From Streptomyces chartreusis (GTDB taxonomy: Bacteria; Actinomycetota; Actinomycetes; Streptomycetales; Streptomycetaceae), in the NCBI RefSeq assembly GCF_008704715.1, contig NZ_CP023689.1:6882001-6946000 (forward strand): 64,000 nucleotides of DNA, in the 5' to 3' direction. The position numbers were made by a program, and so were the translations under genes. The notes under the pieces are model-generated. The model was not told where the DNA came from. It saw only the letters and a list, made by a program, of their open reading frames with translations, and searched no databases. Below, one piece after another: positions 23,653-32,972 of the stretch (positions are counted from its first letter, which is position 1; the number at the start of each line of letters is the position of its first letter).

Positions 23653-25710
23653 ATGGCCGGGGACGCGCACGGTATGACGGGAAATGTGCGTGACGCGCAG
23701 CCCCCGGATCGGCGCGCCCCGGCGCACGAGAACGTGTCCGGCAATGTCCTCGTGTCCATCGGCGCGCTGCTCCTCGGGATGCTGCTCGCCGCGCTCGACC
23801 AGACGATCGTGTCCACCGCGCTGCCCACCATCGTCAGCGACCTCGGAGGGCTCGAGCACCTGTCGTGGGTGGTGACGGCGTACCTGCTGGCGTCCACGGC
23901 CGCCACGCCGCTGTGGGGCAAGCTCGGTGACCAGTACGGGCGCAAACGGCTGTTCCAGATCGCGATCGTGATCTTCCTCGTCGGTTCCGCCCTGTGCGGC
24001 ATGGCGCAGGACATGGCTCAGCTCATCGCCTTCCGGGCCGTCCAGGGCGTCGGCGGCGGCGGGCTGATGGTGCTGTCCATGGCGATCGTCGGGGACATCG
24101 TGCCGCCGCGTGAACGCGGCCGGTACCAAGGGCTGTTCGGTGCCGTGTTCGGCGCGAGCAGTGTGCTCGGGCCGCTGCTCGGCGGGGTCTTCACCGAGCA
24201 TCTGAGCTGGCGGTGGGTGTTCTACATCAACCTGCCCGTCGGGGTCGTCGCGCTCGTCGTCATCGCCGCCGTGCTGCGGATCCCGCACAAGGCGACCCGT
24301 CATGTCATCGACTACCTCGGTACGTTCCTCATCGCCTCCGTCGCCACCTGTCTGGTGCTGGTCGCCTCGCTGGGCGGGACCACCTGGGCGTGGGGGTCGG
24401 TGCAGATCGTCGGGCTGGCGCTGCTCGGAGTGGTGCTCGCCGCGGCGTTCGTGGTGGTCGAGCGGACGGCCGCCGAACCCGTGCTGCCGCTGCGGTTGTT
24501 CCGGGTGCGGACCTTCTCGCTTTCCGCGGTCATCAGCTTCATCGTCGGGTTCGCCATGTTCGGCGCGATGACCTATCTGCCGACGTTCCTCCAGATCGTG
24601 CAGGGCATCAGCCCGACCCTGTCCGGGGTGCACATGCTGCCGATGGTCGTCGGCATGCTGCTGGCGTCCACCGGGTCCGGGCAGATCGTGAGCCGTACCG
24701 GACGCTGGAAGGTGTTCCCGATCACCGGGACCGGGGTGACGGTGATCGGGCTTCTGCTGCTCCATCAGCTGGAGGTGGACAGCTCCACCTGGGCGATGAG
24801 CGTCTACTTCTTCGTGTTCGGGCTGGGGCTCGGGCTGGTCATGCAGGTGCTCGTGCTGATCGTGCAGAACGCCGTGCCGTACAAGGACCTCGGCGTCGCG
24901 ACCTCCGGGGCGACGTTCTTCCGGTCGATCGGGGCGTCGTTCGGGGTCGCGATCTTCGGGACGATCTTTGCGGCGCGGCTCGACGACAAGCTCGTGGAGG
25001 CGTACCGGGGGGTGCGGCTGCCTCAGGGGGTCTCGCTGGAGGGGCTGGAGGCGGATCCGCGCGGGATCGCGGAGTTGCCGAGTGGGCTGCGGCCGGCGGC
25101 GTTGGAGGCGTACGCGTCCTCGATCACCGATGTGTTCCTGTACGCGGCGCCGGTCGCGGTGGTCGGGTTCGTGCTGGCGTGGTTCCTGCGGGAGGACAAG
25201 CTGCGGGGGTCGGTGACGGCGCCCGATGTGACCGAGACGTTGGCCAGTAATCCCGTGGAGCGGTCGTCGTACGACGAGGTGTGCCGGGCGTTGTCGGTGC
25301 TGGGGACTCGGGAGGGGCGGCGGGAGGTGTACCGGACGATCACCGAGCGGGCGGGGTACGACCTGTTGCCGGCCGCGAGTTGGTTGTTGCTGCGGATCAA
25401 GAGGTACGGGTGGGTGGAGCCGGGGGTGCTGGCCGAGAGGAGCACTGTGCCGTTGCCGGTGATTCTGGATGCGGCTCGGCAGGTGGAGGGGCGGGGGTTG
25501 GCTGTTCGGGAGGGGTTGGAGATGGTGCTGAGCGAGAAGGGGCGGGTGGTGGCCGATCGGTTGGCTCGGGTTCGGGAGGAGTCGTTGGGGGAGTTGTTGG
25601 GGGATTGGTGGGGGCCGGAGCGGCCTACGGATTTGGCTCAGTTGGTCAAGGAGCTGAATGCGGAGTTGTGTGGGTCTGAGCGGGAGCAGCCGGGGGGTGG
25701 GGGGCGGTGA
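23653..25710 (+). CDS. DHA2-type MFS drug exporter with C-terminal winged-helix-like extension
   Basis: A 685-residue protein. Residues about 30-530 form a 14-helix EmrB/QacA transporter with the motifs LDQTIVSTALPTI (motif D1), GKLGDQYGRKRLF (motif A) and GAVFGASSVLGPLLGG (motif C), marking proton-driven drug efflux. After the last helix, about 150 further residues (YDEVCRALSVLGTREGRREVYRTITERAGYDLLP...GLEMVLSEKGRVVADRL) look like a MarR-type winged-helix fold in the cytoplasm. Many exporters end near 500 residues. The extension may sense the substrate or regulate the pump; this is inference. The ATG at 23653 follows GGAGG. Confidence 0.85.
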   Translation: MAGDAHGMTGNVRDAQPPDRRAPAHENVSGNVLVSIGALLLGMLLAALDQTIVSTALPTIVSDLGGLEHLSWVVTAYLLASTAATPLWGKLGDQYGRKRLFQIAIVIFLVGSALCGMAQDMAQLIAFRAVQGVGGGGLMVLSMAIVGDIVPPRERGRYQGLFGAVFGASSVLGPLLGGVFTEHLSWRWVFYINLPVGVVALVVIAAVLRIPHKATRHVIDYLGTFLIASVATCLVLVASLGGTTWAWGSVQIVGLALLGVVLAAAFVVVERTAAEPVLPLRLFRVRTFSLSAVISFIVGFAMFGAMTYLPTFLQIVQGISPTLSGVHMLPMVVGMLLASTGSGQIVSRTGRWKVFPITGTGVTVIGLLLLHQLEVDSSTWAMSVYFFVFGLGLGLVMQVLVLIVQNAVPYKDLGVATSGATFFRSIGASFGVAIFGTIFAARLDDKLVEAYRGVRLPQGVSLEGLEADPRGIAELPSGLRPAALEAYASSITDVFLYAAPVAVVGFVLAWFLREDKLRGSVTAPDVTETLASNPVERSSYDEVCRALSVLGTREGRREVYRTITERAGYDLLPAASWLLLRIKRYGWVEPGVLAERSTVPLPVILDAARQVEGRGLAVREGLEMVLSEKGRVVADRLARVREESLGELLGDWWGPERPTDLAQLVKELNAELCGSEREQPGGGGR

Positions 25711-25780
25711 TGCCTGCGGCGGCCCGTTGCGCCGAGTGGGGGTTCGTGTAGCGCCTGCGGGTGGGGGGTGGGTCGGGGCC

Positions 25781-25877
25781 GTGCCGGGGGGTGTCCGTCC
25801 TCGGTCGGGCGGTTGCCCGGCCTCAGAAGGGTGCTGTTACTTGACGCCCGCCGCTGCGGGCGGACACCCCCCGGCAC
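25781..25877. repeat. Perfect 17-bp inverted repeat, 63 bp apart
   Basis: GTGCCGGGGGGTGTCCG (25781-25797) and its exact reverse complement (25861-25877) flank a spacer with its own inverted repeat (GCCCGCCGCTGCGGGC). It follows the MFS gene by about 70 bp and may be a terminator-like or mobile-repeat hairpin. Confidence 0.7.
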
Positions 25878-25924
25878 GTCCCCTCACCGCCGTACGCGGC
25901 CAGGCTGCAACGCCCCTCTTTTTG

Positions 25925-26023
25925 GGGGCGCGGGGAACTGCGCAACGGTTGTGTCGCATACGGTCACGTCTCGGCGCAGGCCCACTGCAACTCCTCTTCT
26001 TTTAGGGGCGCGGGGAACTGCGC
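25925..26023. repeat. Two direct copies of the 19-bp repeat
   Basis: GGGGCGCGGGGAACTGCGC occurs at 25925-25943 and 26005-26023 in the same orientation, each preceded by a T-rich stretch (CTCTTTTTG, CTTCTTTTA). The 340-bp gap 25711-26052 holds only repeats. Confidence 0.8.
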
Positions 26024-26052
26024 GACCAGCCCCCGCGGGCCCGCAGTCGCCG

Positions 26053-26706
26053 TCAGACGGTCTGGTCCCTGAGGGTGAGTGTCAGGTGGGTTACTCCGCT
26101 GGGGGAGGAGATGGACTCGGTCGCGTAGTGCTGTTCGAGGCCCTCCAGGCCGTCCCAGAGGCGTTGGCCTCGATTGAGGAGGATGGGGGACACCACGATG
26201 TGCGCGTGGTCGATCAGGCGGGCGGAGAGGAAGTCGCGCAGGAGCCTCACCCCGCCGCCGATGCGGATGTCCTGGTCGCCCGCCGCCTTGCGGGCCGCCG
26301 CGAGGACCTCGGCGGGGGAGGCGTTCAGGAAGTGGAACGTCGTGCCGCCCTCCATCTCGATCGACGGGCGGGTGTGCTGGGTGGCGATGAAGGTCGGGGT
26401 GTGGAAGGGCGGGTTGGGGCCCCACCAGCCCTTCCAGTCGGGGTTCTCGTGCCAGCCGGGGTAGCCGAACTTTCCGGCACCCATGATCTCGGCGCCGATG
26501 CCGGGCATGAACTGCCGGGCGAAGGCGTCGTCGACACCGCCGTTGCCGCCGGACTCGCCGGTCCGCTCGCGCCACCAGCGAGTGGCGAACATCCACTCGT
26601 GCAGCCGTTCGCCGGCGTGGCCGAAGGGGGCGTCGAGGCTCAGGCCCTCGCCGGTGCCGAAGCCGTCGAGGGAGATGGTGAAGTTGTGGACCCGGACCAG
26701 TGACAT
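26053..26706 (-). CDS. Dihydrofolate reductase-like (RibD C-terminal fold) protein
   Basis: A 217-residue protein of the RibD_C/DHFR superfamily: VRVHNFTISLDGFGTG at the N-terminus, GAGKFGYPG, TTFHFLNASPAEVLAAARKAAGDQDIRIGGGVRLLRDFL, and AHIVVSPILLNRGQRLW. Members bind NADPH and reduce unknown substrates; many are stand-alone paralogues rather than folate or riboflavin enzymes. ATG 26706 has GGAAGGA eight bases upstream. Confidence 0.78.
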   Translation of the reverse strand: MSLVRVHNFTISLDGFGTGEGLSLDAPFGHAGERLHEWMFATRWWRERTGESGGNGGVDDAFARQFMPGIGAEIMGAGKFGYPGWHENPDWKGWWGPNPPFHTPTFIATQHTRPSIEMEGGTTFHFLNASPAEVLAAARKAAGDQDIRIGGGVRLLRDFLSARLIDHAHIVVSPILLNRGQRLWDGLEGLEQHYATESISSPSGVTHLTLTLRDQTV

Positions 26707-26833
26707 GGCTTGAATCCTTCCGTGTGCGGCGTGTGGGTCTAGTTGCTTTCACCATGACGTCGATCGGGGAACCGTTGAATCGACACGCCGTCGGCAGCAG
26801 TTTGGGGAGCCCATTGCGGGCAACTCGCCACGC

Positions 26834-27469
26834 ATGTCAACAGTTGTGATCATTCTGATCGTGATTGCGGCGGTCGTCGTGCTCGGCGTGACCGTCATGG
26901 CCCTGCGGACTCGCGGAGCACAGGGCGGCCGGAGCCTGAAGCGGCGCTTCGGGCCCGAGTACGAGCGGACCGTGGCCCGGCACGACGGGGACGCCAAGGC
27001 CGCCGAACGTGAACTCGCCCAGCGGGTGGAGCGGCACGGCGGGCTGCGGGAGCGGACGCTGGAGACGACCGAGGTCGAGCGCTACGAGGCCCGCTGGACG
27101 GCGGCCCAGGAGCGCTTCGTCGACTCCCCGAAGGGCGCCGTGGACGAGGCGGACCGGCTGCTCGCGGAGCTGGCGCAGGCACGCGGGTACCCGGACGGCG
27201 CTCAGTACGAGGAGCAGCTCTCCGCGCTGTCCGTGCACCACGCGAACCGTGTGCGGGGCTACCGCCGGGTGCATCGTGCAGCCCGTGCGGGGGCCGAAGG
27301 CGGGCCGGGTACGGAGGAGATGCGCGAGGCCATGGTCGAGGCCCGTGCGCTGTTCGAGGAACTGGTGGCGGTCCCGGTCGAGCGGCACCGCGAACCCCAC
27401 GAGGCGCAGGAGAAGACCGGCAGCCATACGCCGTGGTCGTTCACGGGGCGTCAGGCGAAGGGGAGTTGA
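26834..27469 (+). CDS. Single-pass membrane protein, conserved hypothetical
   Basis: A 211-residue protein. An N-terminal membrane anchor (residues 3-24, VVIILIVIAAVVVLGVTVMAL) is followed by a charged helical cytoplasmic domain containing LKRRFGPEYERTVARHDGD and VERYEARWTAAQERFVDSPKGAVDEADRLLAELAQARGYP. The next gene, 5 bp downstream, encodes a protein with the similar FVDGPRAAVEEADQVVEAIV, so the two share a domain. Known only as a conserved actinobacterial family; no activity inferred. Confidence 0.7.
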   Translation: MSTVVIILIVIAAVVVLGVTVMALRTRGAQGGRSLKRRFGPEYERTVARHDGDAKAAERELAQRVERHGGLRERTLETTEVERYEARWTAAQERFVDSPKGAVDEADRLLAELAQARGYPDGAQYEEQLSALSVHHANRVRGYRRVHRAARAGAEGGPGTEEMREAMVEARALFEELVAVPVERHREPHEAQEKTGSHTPWSFTGRQAKGS

Positions 27470-27474
27470 GTCAC

Positions 27475-27780
27475 ATGACCGACGTCACGACCGGCAGTGG
27501 GCCCGGTCACGTGCGGCTCGTGCCGGACGACGAGTCCGACAAGTTCGAGCTCCGGCTCCAGCACGCCGTCTCCGGGTTCGTCGACGGTCCCCGGGCCGCC
27601 GTCGAGGAGGCGGATCAGGTGGTCGAGGCCATCGTGGCCCGGTTCGCCGAGACCGTCCGCGAGCGGCGTCGCACCCTGCGTACGTCCTGGCAGGACACCG
27701 AGGAGAAGGCCGACACCGAGCGGCTCCGGCTCGCCCTGCGCGACTACCGGGAGCTGGCGGAGCGGCTGCTACACATCTGA
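27475..27780 (+). CDS. Small soluble partner of the upstream membrane protein
   Basis: A 101-residue protein with the same helical module as the upstream gene (FELRLQHAVSGFVDGPRAAVEEADQVVEAIVARFAE), then RRRTLRTSWQDTEEKADTERLRLALRDYRELAERLL. It has no membrane segment. ATG 27475 is 5 bp after the previous stop, with GGGGAG upstream, so it is an operon mate. Its 3' end overlaps the converging DUF1992 gene by 12 bp. Confidence 0.72.
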   Translation: MTDVTTGSGPGHVRLVPDDESDKFELRLQHAVSGFVDGPRAAVEEADQVVEAIVARFAETVRERRRTLRTSWQDTEEKADTERLRLALRDYRELAERLLHI

Positions 27781-28215
27781 CGCACGCGAACCGTCCGGCG
27801 CACCTGACCCGGCCGTCGCCCGGCGCTCCCGCCACTGTCGTACGACCTCTTCCACGTCGTACGGCTTGCGGCCCAGGGGAGGGCCGGGCGGCGGCTTCAG
27901 CAGCATGTCGCGGATCTTGGCGTTGACGTCCGTGATGATCTTCCGGACCGCCCGCTCCGACGGAGCCGCGTACGCCGCCGTCAGCGCGTCCTCCGCCTCC
28001 TTGCGCAGGGCCAGCGCGGGAGGCAGGACCGACAGGCCCTCGCGGGCCATCTTGCGCTTGACCCACCACAGTTCGTCGTACGGCGCTTCCAGGTCGTTCG
28101 GCAGTGGTTCGCCCCTGCCGGGCAGCCTGTCGAAGTCGCCGCGTACCTGCGCGTCGTGAATCTGCTTGTCGACCCAGGACTCGAACGGGACACCGGGGGG
28201 CTTTCGCTCGGTCAT
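27769..28215 (-). CDS. DUF1992 (DnaJ-homologue C28-like) protein
   Basis: A 148-residue cytosolic protein. FESWVDKQIHDAQVRGDFDRLPGRGEPLP is the hallmark of DUF1992, followed by DELWWVKRKMAREG and a helical tail. The family is named after the conserved region of DNAJC28; the bacterial role is unknown. The start is ATG at 28215. Confidence 0.85.
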   Translation of the reverse strand: MTERKPPGVPFESWVDKQIHDAQVRGDFDRLPGRGEPLPNDLEAPYDELWWVKRKMAREGLSVLPPALALRKEAEDALTAAYAAPSERAVRKIITDVNAKIRDMLLKPPPGPPLGRKPYDVEEVVRQWRERRATAGSGAPDGSRASDV

Positions 28216-28312
28216 GAGTTCATTGTGCCGGACGCGGCAGTGCCGGGCGATTTATCATGCGGCGTCGGTGGCCAAAACGGCCGCCGTAATGGACGTTTCA
28301 GGAGGGGCGCTC

Positions 28313-28705
28313 GTGCTCGAACTCACCATGGCCGCCGTGTCCGCGGCGGACGAGGGTGCCACGGCCGGCATGCTCATGGCCGACGCGCCCAGCGAGCCGG
28401 GCGCCGTGCTGCGGGTGGGCCGCGACAAGCAGGTCTGCCGGCTCTCGACGCCGGACGACTGGCTGTTCGTGTCCCGGGTGCATCTGGAGTTCCTGTGCGG
28501 ACCGGACGGTGGGTGGCAGGTCAGCTGGCTGCGCGGCTCCCAGCCCGACCCGTCCTCCGAGGTGCGGCTGACCGTGGGGGAGTACGCCCAGCCGATCGCG
28601 TACGGCGGCTCCGTGCCGCTGCCGAGGGGCGGCAGCGGCGAGATCGTCATCCACGACCGCACCGCCCCCCGCAGCGTCAACGTCGGCTTCTACCACGAGG
28701 CCTGA
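28313..28705 (+). CDS. Small FHA-like protein
   Basis: A 130-residue protein from GTG 28313, which has GGAGGGGCG upstream; the open frame extends to 28166 but overlaps the divergent gene's start. The sequence AVLRVGRDKQVCRLSTPDDWLFVSRVHLEFLCGPDGGWQVSWL carries the RVGR...SRVHLEF pattern of FHA domains, which bind phosphothreonine. ETxxL-type candidate phospho-motifs occur in two envelope proteins of this window, though no direct partnership is shown. Confidence 0.68.
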   Translation: MLELTMAAVSAADEGATAGMLMADAPSEPGAVLRVGRDKQVCRLSTPDDWLFVSRVHLEFLCGPDGGWQVSWLRGSQPDPSSEVRLTVGEYAQPIAYGGSVPLPRGGSGEIVIHDRTAPRSVNVGFYHEA

Positions 28706-28717
28706 GCCCGGGCGGGG

Positions 28718-29389
28718 CTACGCCAGCACCCGCGCCAGCGCGAAGCCGTCGTAGCCCTTGCCGCCCACCGTCTGGATCGCCGTGCCGCTCAACCTCGGGT
28801 GGCTGCCGATCAGTTCGATGGCGGCGCGGGTGCCCCGCACGTCCGGGGCGTCGCTGTCCGTCTCGACGACCCGGCCGCCGCGCACCACGTTGTCGACGAC
28901 GATCAGGCTGCCGGTGCTGGTCAGCCGCAGCGCCCAGTCGACGTAGTGCGGGTTGTTCGCTTTGTCGGCGTCGATGAAGACCAGGTCGAAGGGGGCGGGG
29001 TTCTCGTCGGCCAGCTTCGGCAGGGACTCCAGGGCCGGGCCGACCCGGACCTCGACGACCTTGTCCAGGCCGGCCCGCGCGATGTTGCGGGAGGCGACCT
29101 CGGCGTACCTGGCGCTGTACTCCAGCGAGATCAGGCGGCCGTCGGACGGCAGGGCGCGGGCCATCCAGATGGTGCTGTAGCCGCCGAGGGTGCCGATCTC
29201 CAGGATGTTGCGGGCGCCCTGGATCTGGGCGAGGAGCTGAAGCAGCTTGCCCTGCGTCGCGGTGACGCTGATGGCCGGCAGTCCGGCCGCCTCGCTGTCG
29301 CGCAGGGCCGCCAGGAGGATCTCGTCGTCGGGTGAGAGCTGGGAGGAGAAGTACTCGTCGACGTCGTCCCAGACCTGCGACTCGCTCAT
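28718..29389 (-). CDS. Class I O-methyltransferase (Methyltransf_3 family)
   Basis: A 223-residue SAM-dependent enzyme of the caffeoyl-CoA/catechol O-methyltransferase type. NILEIGTLGGYSTIWMARAL is motif I. LISLEYSARYAEVASRNIARAG, DLVFIDADKANNPHYVDWAL (the metal-binding Asp of the family) and GSLIVVDNVVRGGRV follow. It probably methylates a catechol-like hydroxyl, Mg-dependent. ATG 29389 is the natural start. Confidence 0.85.
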   Translation of the reverse strand: MSESQVWDDVDEYFSSQLSPDDEILLAALRDSEAAGLPAISVTATQGKLLQLLAQIQGARNILEIGTLGGYSTIWMARALPSDGRLISLEYSARYAEVASRNIARAGLDKVVEVRVGPALESLPKLADENPAPFDLVFIDADKANNPHYVDWALRLTSTGSLIVVDNVVRGGRVVETDSDAPDVRGTRAAIELIGSHPRLSGTAIQTVGGKGYDGFALARVLA

Positions 29390-29490
29390 CGCCTTGCCTT
29401 TCGTATGGCCGGTTGGAAAGCACTGAGTGGCACTACCGACTACCGACGATCTCTCCCCGGTCCGGAGTTCGGAATTCCAGGATGGTGGAT

Positions 29491-30612
29491 TCAGCCGGTC
29501 GGCGCAGGAGGCCGCGGCACCTCGGCGAGCCGGGGCCGGGTGCGTCGTACGGCGAACACCACCGCCGCCGCGATCGCCGCGGCGAGTGCCGTGGTCACCG
29601 TCAGCAGCCACAGGGGGACGCCGGCCAGCGTGCGCAGCCGGTCCTCGTGGATGACCTGCTGGAAGGTGTCGTCGGCCGCCGCCCGGCGCAGCACGTGGTC
29701 GCCGGAGATGCGCTCGGGGGACGGGAACTCCTGGCCGATCGCCGTCAGGAACGGCGCTCCCGCCGCCAGCTCCGCCAGTGGTCCTGTCCGTGCCGTCACC
29801 CGTCCGGCGTACGTGACCCGGGGGCGTTCGCCGCCGATCCGGGACGCCGGTTCCATCCGGTGCGCGGCGAGCACGTACAGGCCCAGGGACTGCGGGGTGG
29901 CGGCCAGCCGCGACAGGCGCATCGGGTAGACCGGCTCGTCGGTGCGGAAGGTCAGGTGCAGGGGGTCCAGGGCGCCGGTGAGGGCCGTCCCGCCGGCCCG
30001 CGGGGTCAGCTTCACGGCGACGTACTCCCAGCGCCGGTCGACGTACGGCCGCAGGGCGTCCGCCAGCCGGGGCGGCAGGGCGAAGCCGTTGGCGTCGAGC
30101 CAGCCGTCCAGCGCGGCCGGGTCGGTGGCCGTCAGCCGGGCCACCTCGAAGGGGCCGAGCCGCTGCCGGCCGACCACGCCCACGGGCGCTCCGGCGCCGG
30201 GCGGTGGCGGGGCGCCCGCGGCGCCGTCGCCGGCCACCAGCGGCCAGTCGCCGTCCTGCGGCCAGAAGTGGTGGCGCGTGCGGTGCACGGGGGCGGTGAC
30301 GGCGTGCAGCTCGTCGAAGAGCGCCGGGTCGCCGAGGCGGACCGTCGCCCGTCCCGGCACCGGCATGATCCACGCGACCCGCTCGGCGTCCCCGTCGACG
30401 GTCAGGCGCATGACGACCTGTTCCCGTGCCCCGTCCCAGCGGACCACGGACTCCTCCCGGCCGACGGCCACCCGGCGTGCGTCGCCGGGCACCATGGCGC
30501 CGCAGCCGCACGCCCACGCGGGTGCCACGAGCTGGCCGAGCTGGAGGGCGAGCAGCGCCAGGACGACGGCCAGAGCCCGCCCGCGTGCCCCTTGCCGCAG
30601 TGATTCCGCCAT
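29491..30612 (-). CDS. DUF2330 secreted/membrane protein
   Basis: A 373-residue protein. The signal peptide (about 1-33) ends near APAWACGCGAMV; CGC at mature residue 1-3 is a DUF2330 hallmark. The mature region has SVVRWDGAREQVVMRLTVDGDAERVAWIMPVPG, the typical DUF2330 core. A C-terminal membrane helix (about 335-357) and a short Arg tail put most of the protein outside. Function unknown. ATG 30612 was chosen because the signal peptide begins there. Confidence 0.8.
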   Translation of the reverse strand: MAESLRQGARGRALAVVLALLALQLGQLVAPAWACGCGAMVPGDARRVAVGREESVVRWDGAREQVVMRLTVDGDAERVAWIMPVPGRATVRLGDPALFDELHAVTAPVHRTRHHFWPQDGDWPLVAGDGAAGAPPPPGAGAPVGVVGRQRLGPFEVARLTATDPAALDGWLDANGFALPPRLADALRPYVDRRWEYVAVKLTPRAGGTALTGALDPLHLTFRTDEPVYPMRLSRLAATPQSLGLYVLAAHRMEPASRIGGERPRVTYAGRVTARTGPLAELAAGAPFLTAIGQEFPSPERISGDHVLRRAAADDTFQQVIHEDRLRTLAGVPLWLLTVTTALAAAIAAAVVFAVRRTRPRLAEVPRPPAPTG

Positions 30613-30878
30613 CGCGTCCAGCCCCCTCCGTCCTCCGTACCGGCCGGTCCCCCCGAAGCCCCGCCGGCGACAGGGCTTCAGACGGTACGGCGGATGATCC
30701 GGTTCCGTGGCCGGTGCCGCCCGATGTGAGCCACGCCGCCCCCAGCGGAGGCGTCCGAATCCCGCTCCGACTATCGTCATCCGGACAAAAGGAGAGCGGA
30801 CGTCAGGTGAATCGGGGGTTGCCTGCGTCTCTCCCCGGGGTGGTGCGAGCCCCACTTGGTCCGTAAGGATCTTGACGC

Positions 30879-32972
30879 ATGGGACGCGTGGGACGAATCG
30901 GGGCGGGAGGCCGACGAGGCGTGGCGAATGCGGATCATGGTGGGCGACCGGAGGCCATCGGGGCGACGGCCGTCGGCGCGGTCCAGGCGCGCGTACGCGT
31001 GGCGCGGCTCGGCCTGTGGCTGATCGTCGCGGTCCTCGCCCTGCGGGAGGTCGCCGTCGTCCTCGGCACCCCGCGCGGGGAGCGGCTGACGGATCTGGAG
31101 ACCTGGGTCGGACCGGACGGCGTCCTGCACGTGAAGGGTTCGCTGTACGACTCGACCGAGTTCACCGGTACCCCGTTCGGCGGACTCGTCCTGAAACCGC
31201 TCACCCGCGCCGCCGAGCAGGCTCTCGGCTGGGGCTGGACCTTCGGCACCCTGCTGCTGGTCGTCGTCCTCGGCCTGGTCGCCGCCCGTGCCCTGCCGCA
31301 GCCGGTCAGCCGGCGCACCTCCCTGCTCGCCGCGCCCGTCGCGATCAGCCTGCTGATGCTGTCGCTGCCGGTGCGCAACACGCTCTACCTCGGCCAGACC
31401 AGCATCATGCCGGTCCTGCTCGTCCTGCTCGGCTGCTTCGCCGTGCGCGGCGAGCGGGCCAGCGGCGTGCTCATCGGCGTCGCCGCCGCCCTCCAGCCGA
31501 CCCTGCTGCTGTTCACGCCGCTGCTGTGGTTCACGGGCCGTCGCCGGGCCGCGCTCTCCACGGGAGCCACGTTCGCCGCGTGCACGGCGCTCGCCTGGGT
31601 GGCGATGCCGAGCGACTCGTACACCTACTGGGTGCACCACATGGCGGGCGTCGGCCTCGGCGGACGTGCCGACGACCTCGGCAACCAGTCCCTGCACGGC
31701 GCCCTGCTGCGGCTCGGGCTGACCGGACCCCTGGAGATCGTCCTCTTCCTGCTGCTGGGCGCCGGCGTCGCCGCGCTCGCGGTGCGCCGCGCCGTGCGCT
31801 ACGCCCACGACGGGCAGCTCCTCCTGGCCGTCGCCATCACCGGCTGCGCGGCGATCGTCGTGTCGCCCACCGCCTGGCAGCACCAGCTGCTGTGGGTGCT
31901 GCTTGCGGTCGTCGGCCAGGTCGGCAGACGGGCCTCCGACCGGTACGTCTGGCCGGTCGCGATCGTGCTGGTGATGACACTGCCGGCGAAGATGATGGTG
32001 CCGGACAAGCTGATCCTGCACCCGCTGCGCGCCGACCTCGTGCTGCTCGCCGCCATCGCCGCGGCGGCCGTCGTGCCGTTCCTCTCACGCGCCTCGCCGT
32101 ACTGGCAGACACCGGTCCCGACCCGGTACGCCGACAAGGTCCCCGCACGCTTCCGGCACATCCCGCTGGTGCCGTTCCTGCGCCGGGTGATCAGCCGCCC
32201 GAACCTGCTCTTCGAGCTGCTGCTGATCCGGGTCACCTACTACGCCTACGCCCAGATCCGGCTGGCCGCGGCCGGTGGCTCCAACTCGGCCGGCCGGATC
32301 ACCGCCGAGGAGCACGGCGAGGAGATCCACTCCGTCGAACGCGCCCTGGGCATCGACATCGAGCACTGGGCGAATCACGCGGTCGTGCAGGTCGACTGGC
32401 TGCGAGGTTTCTTCGACTTCTACTACGAGTCGTTCCACTTCGGCGTCCCGCTGGCGATCCTCGCCGTCCTGTACTGGCGCCGCCCCGTCGACTACCGCTG
32501 GGCCCGCACCGCGATCGGCTTCGCCACCGTCTTCGCCCTGATCGGCTTCTGGCTCTACCCGCTCGCCCCGCCGCGCCTGATGCCCGGCCTCGGCTTCATC
32601 GACACCGTGCACGGCCCGCAGGACTTCACGCAGCCCGACTACGGCACGCTGACCGAGCTCACCAACCAGTACGCGGCGATGCCCTCGCTGCACTTCGGCT
32701 GGTCCCTGTGGTGCGGCCTGGTCATCCTGATCCTCGCCCCGCGATGGTGGATGAAGGCCCTCGGCCTGCTGCACCCGCTGTTCACGGTCACCGCGATCGT
32801 CGTCACCGGCAACCACTGGGTGCTGGACGCGGTCGGCGGCGCGGCCGTGGTGGGCGCCGGCTTCGCGGTGACGTATCTGTTCCAGGGCCCGCGCGCCAAG
32901 ACGGTGACGGCGCGGGCCGAGAAGGTCAGCAGCGACTCCCGGGCTCCGGTGAAGGACCGTACTCCGAGCTGA
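30879..32972 (+). CDS. GT87 glycosyltransferase fused to PAP2-type phosphatase
   Basis: A 697-residue polytopic membrane protein. The N-terminal ~400 residues resemble GT-C family 87 polyprenyl-phosphate mannosyltransferases (many helices, early loop acidic residues such as DLETWVG). The C-terminal ~250 residues are a PAP2/inositolphosphotransferase-like domain with LYPLAPPRLMPG, AMPSLHFGWS and VTGNHWVLDAVGG. The fusion probably couples glycosyl transfer onto a lipid or phospho-inositol acceptor with phosphate release at the membrane, as in actinobacterial lipoglycan assembly; the exact substrate is unknown. It overlaps the converging membrane-protein gene by 47 bp. Confidence 0.8.
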   Translation: MGRVGRIGAGGRRGVANADHGGRPEAIGATAVGAVQARVRVARLGLWLIVAVLALREVAVVLGTPRGERLTDLETWVGPDGVLHVKGSLYDSTEFTGTPFGGLVLKPLTRAAEQALGWGWTFGTLLLVVVLGLVAARALPQPVSRRTSLLAAPVAISLLMLSLPVRNTLYLGQTSIMPVLLVLLGCFAVRGERASGVLIGVAAALQPTLLLFTPLLWFTGRRRAALSTGATFAACTALAWVAMPSDSYTYWVHHMAGVGLGGRADDLGNQSLHGALLRLGLTGPLEIVLFLLLGAGVAALAVRRAVRYAHDGQLLLAVAITGCAAIVVSPTAWQHQLLWVLLAVVGQVGRRASDRYVWPVAIVLVMTLPAKMMVPDKLILHPLRADLVLLAAIAAAAVVPFLSRASPYWQTPVPTRYADKVPARFRHIPLVPFLRRVISRPNLLFELLLIRVTYYAYAQIRLAAAGGSNSAGRITAEEHGEEIHSVERALGIDIEHWANHAVVQVDWLRGFFDFYYESFHFGVPLAILAVLYWRRPVDYRWARTAIGFATVFALIGFWLYPLAPPRLMPGLGFIDTVHGPQDFTQPDYGTLTELTNQYAAMPSLHFGWSLWCGLVILILAPRWWMKALGLLHPLFTVTAIVVTGNHWVLDAVGGAAVVGAGFAVTYLFQGPRAKTVTARAEKVSSDSRAPVKDRTPS

